A stretch of 64,000 bases of DNA, taken from NCBI GenBank assembly GCA_001584585.1, contig LSYV01000002.1, forward strand, positions 6,253,606 through 6,317,605, given 5' to 3'. Position numbers and translations under genes: made by a program. Numbering within the stretch: position 1 is the first letter of the stretch; every line of letters begins with the position of its first letter. Below, piece after piece: positions 59,743 to 64,000 of this stretch. This stretch comes from Gonium pectorale (lineage: Eukaryota; Chlorophyta; Chlorophyceae; Chlamydomonadales; Volvocaceae). The notes beneath the pieces were generated by a model. That model was not told the origin of the DNA. It ran no database searches and saw nothing but the letters and a program-made list of their open reading frames with translations.

Positions 59743-60195
59743 ATACACACCCGAAGGTGCGGCGTTTCCAGTAGGGCACCGAAGGCAGGGCATGGCAGGC
59801 GACGGACGGAGCCACCGGTGTGGGCAGCGGCGAGGTTACCTGGTGAGCGAGATGGGGAGATGGCAGACCCGTTGGGCGCGGCGTTGCGATCAAGAAAGAT
59901 GGGCGTCCTCCAGTGATGGATCGCATGGTTTTGTCCTCATGGCAAGAGGGGCTATCGCGCGGCCTCGGTTTGGGCGCCATCCGTGGTATTCAGTTGCCCG
60001 CCGAAAAGGGGGGCGTGCCCTTTCACGACCATACTGTTACAGAACTCGGCCAGTCGTTTTGGGATGGATTGGCGGGATGTCGCCTCATTAGCTGATCTTG
60101 CTCGCCCTGCCTTGTACCAACCCGCCCGCCCTACTGGAAACATCGCGCATTCCGGCGTGCGTTACCGTCGAGGGGGGTTCCCTCTTTCTCTGCAG
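59743..60195. mobile_element. MITE-like element with inverted ends
   Basis: The left end reads ACACACCCGAAGGTGCGGCG, TTTCCAGTAGGGC, AGGCAGGGCATGGC. The right end, in reverse, reads GAATGCGCGATGTTTCCAGT, AGGGCGGGCGGG, GTACAAGGCAGGGCGAGC. The two ends share about 60 bp in inverted order around a core of roughly 300 bp that shows no ORF of note. Target duplications could not be fixed. Confidence 0.55.
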
Positions 60196-60639
60196 CTTTC
60201 ATTAGTTCATACTCGCGTCCATGGTACGGTCTCCCGCGGCAAACCCTTATACATATTCGTCGTGCCTAGAAAGCGCACACAGTTTACGTTTGCCGTCAAC
60301 CACGGCGCAGGATTGCGCCACCATGGCTTATGCCATCCTTTGGTCCATCAAATCCGCATATTCAGCGAACACTTTGGGGCTAAGCGGGCACCCTTGCTTG
60401 GCACCTAGCACCGACTGAAAGGAATCCTCTGCAACGCCATTCACGCGTACATGCATCAACGCCTTGCCGTTGCAGCTTGAAGGGTACCTGTAACATCTGC
60501 AACTTTAAGGGGCCTCTAAGCGGGGACCATACCTTGGCCTACGCAGTAGCCCGGCCCATCTCAGCCCCCTCCCCCAGTCACTCCCGCCTCTCTCTCGCAT
60601 CTCAGCGTCTCAGGTCAGTGCACTTGGTGAATGTTTTCA

Positions 60640-61450
60640 GCGTCCTCCTCCTCGTTCCATCCTCGGCTCATTCGGCACGCTCGGCCTGCTCGGTTCGACC
60701 AGATTCTTCCGTGCTTGCTGTCGCACGCATTGCACTGTGGGGCAAGAGGCGAGCAGGGCATACAGGTATACACACTGCATGGCGTTGCGCCCGTCTGCGC
60801 GCGGCCGCGAATCCCGCACTACCGGTCCCGCTGTCTGGAGGTCAGCCCAGCTCAGCCCAGTTTATCAGCCCAGCCCAGCGCCCAGCGTTTTTTTGCTACG
60901 GGCTACTTTGTCAGGTCGGGCGTGATAGGGGGTTCACGTGCTGCCGGCTAGAATGCCTCTGGTAGCTACCTCTTAGGCCTGTTTCCTTGACTCAATCACA
61001 CATATGTAACACACTGCGGGGAAGGCGTTGGCCAGAGCCACTTTGGGCGCAGCAAGTTCATTCACTGGCCTGCTTACCACGACGGCGCCGGTCGTGGGGT
61101 GAATGCGCCACCAATGCGCGCTTGAGCTCCATCTTGCGGCACGCGGTGCAGGCCGAGCGACGACTCTTCCGGGTCTTGACCTCACAAGTTTGAATTGAAC
61201 AGGCGGCAGAGTGTGCGGCGGCGGAGGAGGCGGCTGCAGCGACTGCCGGTTAGGTGGTCCGCTGCAAACATGACTTGTTGGAATGGGATGCGCTGTGTGT
61301 TGTCCGCGTCAATCCTTCCCGGGCCAAACAGGACATTTGCCCAGCGCACTACCCGCCAGGCATCACCACTTATTGTGTGGGTGGGTATCTGGGTAAGCGT
61401 GCGGGCGGACAGAGGGAGGAGGTTATCAAGGACCAGGAGGCCCCATAGTA
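60640..61450 (-). pseudogene. Relic related to the 36-kb retroelement copy
   Basis: 60640-60790 matches the reverse complement of 36255-36420 closely. A further block, CACACTGCGGGGAAGGCGTT at about 61010-61040, matches the same 36-kb copy beyond a roughly 250-bp gap, so the two copies differ by an insertion or deletion. Minus-strand fragments such as SRRSACTACRKMELKRALVA (61080-61190) look protein-like and may be remains of its ORF; the plus strand also has an open piece at 61254-61448. Element class not certain. Confidence 0.4.
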
Positions 61451-62689
61451 CGATGGCCGAAGGCCGATTGCAGGGGACGGCGGGAATAGCATTTCAGGCA
61501 GAGAACCGCACCCGACATGTGATGTTGTCATGTGCTGAAACTCCTGAGCTCAAGGCCTCAGCGGTACCTTGCTTGTGCACTCTTGCTGGCAACCCGTCTC
61601 ACAGTTTCTATGGCAGCGCATATGCGCATTTGCACTCAAGCTGGTAGCAAATGTGGCACTCACTCAGTGCCGACGGAGTTGGTTGGCTGCCCCTGCAGTT
61701 GCCCCAAGCACAGTCAGCGACCAAAAAGTGTCGTTTGCATAATCAGAGTCCAACGGCATTGCCCAAGGTGCCTGATCTGGCCGTAATTGTATTGAGTCAG
61801 CGGCACCAGCGTCATGGCCTTGCTCAGGCCACTCGCTGCTGCAGGGCCATGGCCTGGACGACGGTCATGTTGGGTTTCCTGCCGCACAATTTTTACTAAG
61901 TCGGGTTCCCTGCCGTACATCCCATCCACTTCAGAAACGGGCGCAAAGCCTGCCCGCGCCAGGAATAAAGGAATTCCGCCAGGCACTGGTGCACGTCGTT
62001 TGCACGTAGCTCAACAGCAGCGGCAACACAGCGCAGAGGGTCACCGGGTTCACCAATGGGACTTGACCCTTGGCACTCGGGTCTCGCCGGGTGTACTGCT
62101 CCCGTGCACTATTCTGCGCCGCCCTGTTCCACCTCAACACCACCTCCACCACCGCCAGCAGCTCCCTTTACCTGCAATTCGTGTAGTAGTGCAGTACAAC
62201 GGTGCAGGTGGTCACGAAATCCGTGCAGTCGTGCTGGTGAGCACGAGTGAGCAAGGCGTCAGCGTATATATGGTAAGCCGATGTTGTGAAGCCTTGAAAG
62301 CCTCTCCGTGTCCTCGACACTGGCTGTCTGGGGAGGTAGCCGATGTCTAAGCGTGTGAGGGTCTCAGGGCCCTGTACTGTGGCACGCCAGACGCTCGTAC
62401 AAGGTATCCCTGTCTGTAAATGGGATCCCAATCCGGATTCGAGTACGGCGAATGGTCAGGCTGCACTGACGCATAGAAATAAACCAAAGAAAACACGTTT
62501 GCGGTCTGAATCTGACAAATGGCGCTGCACACCTTCCACACGTCGTTGAAGGGCTTGCGGCCTTGTGCGAAGCAACGGCATGTGGGTATCTGAAGCAATA
62601 TCTAACATCAATACCTTCTTATCAAAACTGTACGGGAAGCATGGTGCAACGAGCGAACGCGATGCACGTCGTGACCCCCGCAGACGCCT

Positions 62690-63740
62690 CTTCTCCAGCG
62701 CGGAGCGACTCCGCGGGCCCCGGTCATGGACGCTGGACGGGGAGTCATGGCGCATGCAGCGGCGGTTGAGGCAAGTATTGCCGATGAGCTGGCGCCCACG
62801 AAGCTGGAGTTGCTAAAAAAGGTGGCGTGCCTCAACCGCGGGGCGATTGCATCAAGCAACGACAAATACGAGGTGAAGGGCGGGTGCCGCTGGCCCGGGG
62901 CATCATAAAATTGGCTAGCCCGGTAGCCTGAGACATCCACTTGTAGCCCATGAGGCACATATACCGGCTAATAAAGCTCCAGCGTCATGCTATCGTCGAA
63001 CGCGATCGCTTGCAGGCTGTCTGTGTTTTGCCAACTTAGTGCACCTCTGGTTCCGAGCATGCTCGCTGGGGATATTGGTTTGCAATGGCGAGGTTTCAGA
63101 TGACAGTCTGGAAGGAAAGCGTCTTGCCCGTAGATACCCAACATGCACTGACAATCAGACCCGGACCCCTACTTGCTCGCAGGTCTCCAGCTTCGTTGAG
63201 GTGCTCGAGGATGCCATGAGCTCCGCCGGTGTGCCGGTGGACATGGAGGCGGTGCAGGGCAAATGGGAGCTGCTGTACAGCTCCGTGGAGCAGTTCCGCT
63301 CCTCGCCCTTCTTCTGGGCCTTCCAGGAGGGCTTGGTGCAAAGCCGCGAGGTCGCGGCGCAGATCTTCGCCTTCACGGACGCAATCCCGGGCGCCCGGAT
63401 CGGTGCTGCCTACCAGACCATCAGCTTCGACACAGGCAAGCTGATCAGCGAGGTGGACCTCGAGGTGTTTCCCGCCATACGCGGCACGGTGGTCACCACC
63501 AGTGGCGTAGAGCAGGAGCCGCCGCGGAGCCTGATCGTGACGGTGCAGAGTACCCGCGTCACCAACTCCAACGTAGTGCCCTTCATAGACACCGTGACAG
63601 TACCGGTGCAGGAGGTTGTGGAGGCCATCCGGGGACCCGGCGCAACGCGCGTCACGGTGGACATAACCTACCTGGACGGCGACCTGCGCATTGCGCGCAC
63701 GCGGCCCGACAACGAAATCTTTGTCTACCGCCGGGTGTAA
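62690..63740 (+). CDS. PAP/fibrillin plastid-lipid-associated protein (5' part unsure)
   Basis: Plastoglobule or thylakoid lipocalin-like protein of the PAP/fibrillin family. Two exons are clear: about 62690-62872 and 63183-63740, joined in phase 0 (DKYE to VSSFVEVLE). The first carries TKLELLKKVACLNRGAIASS, the family's N-terminal helix. The second has VQGKWELLYSSVEQFRSSPF (the 'GKWxLLYT' hallmark), GAAYQTISFDTGKL, VDLEVFPAIRGTVV and VTVDITYLDGDLRIARTRPD, ending FVYRRV before TAA. The nearest in-frame ATGs are 62726 and 62747. The frame is also open back to CTCCAG at about 62689, which looks like an acceptor, so the transit peptide probably starts in an upstream exon that I could not place. 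The visible part is about 235 aa. Confidence 0.85.
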
Positions 63741-64000
63741 GGGACGGCCGGAACGTTGTTGGCCGTAGAGGCGGGCATCCTCTTTCTTCGCAGAGTTCTC
63801 TTTTTGGCGACAGGAGATGCGCGGGCTATATGCACGCGGGTTGGCGTCAGCGCATTATGTGCGTTCTTTAACCTTGAGTAGGAATGTGGTTCCTCGTAAG
63901 GCGTGTCCTGAGAGAGGTGTGTACTGGAGTGGACTTACAAGAGAGAGGGAAGTTGCAGTAAGCTTCGCCGAGGGGAGTTAGAGCGAGGTTGAGCTGTAGA
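63741..64000 (+). other. 3' region of the fibrillin gene
   Basis: 260 bp of downstream sequence reaching the window edge. No coding signal and no TGTAA beyond the one that overlaps the stop codon. Confidence 0.5.

Larger units (their letters stand above)
57945..62640. other. Gene-poor stretch between GPX and fibrillin
   Basis: 4.7 kb. Contains the GPX promoter, a MITE-like inverted-repeat element (59743-60195), the second copy of the 36.3-kb repeat (60640-60790) and related relic sequence to about 61450. Long minus-strand frames at 58163-58903 and 58576-59229 overlap each other and lack any domain. The minus-strand stretch 59250-59580 has some protein-like parts (LELHDDVKQPIATPSLEVPG) and may be a transposon fragment. 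Confidence 0.4.

Noticed and set aside
1..64000. rRNA, tRNA, CRISPR arrays, bacterial operons or integrated virus genes
   Set aside because: No cloverleaf, rRNA core or spaced direct repeats were noticed by eye, and the genes are intron-containing nuclear genes. A tRNAscan/Infernal run would be needed to exclude small RNA genes.

Overview
The window is nuclear DNA of a green alga of the Chlamydomonas/Volvox type (Volvocales). The evidence is very high GC, genes broken into many short exons by GTGAGT/GTGCGT-type introns, Ala/Gly/Ser low-complexity inserts inside otherwise conserved proteins, TGTAA polyadenylation signals, and protein families typical of photosynthetic eukaryotes (plastid transit peptides, FabZ, PAP/fibrillin, DUF3067, ANTR/PHT4). 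The species cannot be named from the sequence alone. There are no operons; each gene was rebuilt by joining exons whose reading phases agree.

Layout, left to right. 1-3362 (-): PP2C phosphatase, running off the left edge. 4752-12201 (-): 15-exon TMF1/golgin-candidate-5 Golgi coiled-coil protein. 12489-15573 (+): plastid anion/phosphate transporter of the SLC17/ANTR type, divergent from the golgin across 287 bp. 16745-19674 (-): BTB/POZ protein. 19675-22055: gene-free, repeats. 22056-24100 (+): plastid FabZ dehydratase. 25041-27420 (-): mitochondrial OXA2/COX18-type insertase with a C-terminal TPR. 28482-29594 (+): Bet1-like Qc-SNARE. 30864-34662 (-): START-domain protein. About 35.3-36.4 kb: retroelement relic with a PHD finger. 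37379-40927 (-): a second, different PP2C. 41331-45238 (-): UFSP2, the UFM1-specific protease. 45.2-48.7 kb: gene-poor. 48692-50715 (-): plastid DUF3067 protein. 51683-55843 (+): a myosin-XI globular-tail (DIL) domain protein with no motor. 56627-57944 (-): plastid glutathione peroxidase. 58.0-62.6 kb: gene-poor, with a MITE-like element and a second relic copy. 62690-63740 (+): PAP/fibrillin.

The genes are housekeeping genes of separate pathways: secretory traffic (TMF1, Bet1, myosin tail), plastid metabolism (FabZ, ANTR, GPX, fibrillin, DUF3067), mitochondrial assembly (OXA2), UFM1 processing and Ser/Thr dephosphorylation. I see no functional cluster.

The most unusual items are the motorless myosin-XI tail protein whose DIL domain is split by a long low-complexity insert; a dispersed repeat family whose copies sit as inverted pairs, one pair bracketing a coding exon of UFSP2; and four introns best explained as GC-AG. 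Exon limits are my own reading of splice signals and phase; no alignment or transcript was available.
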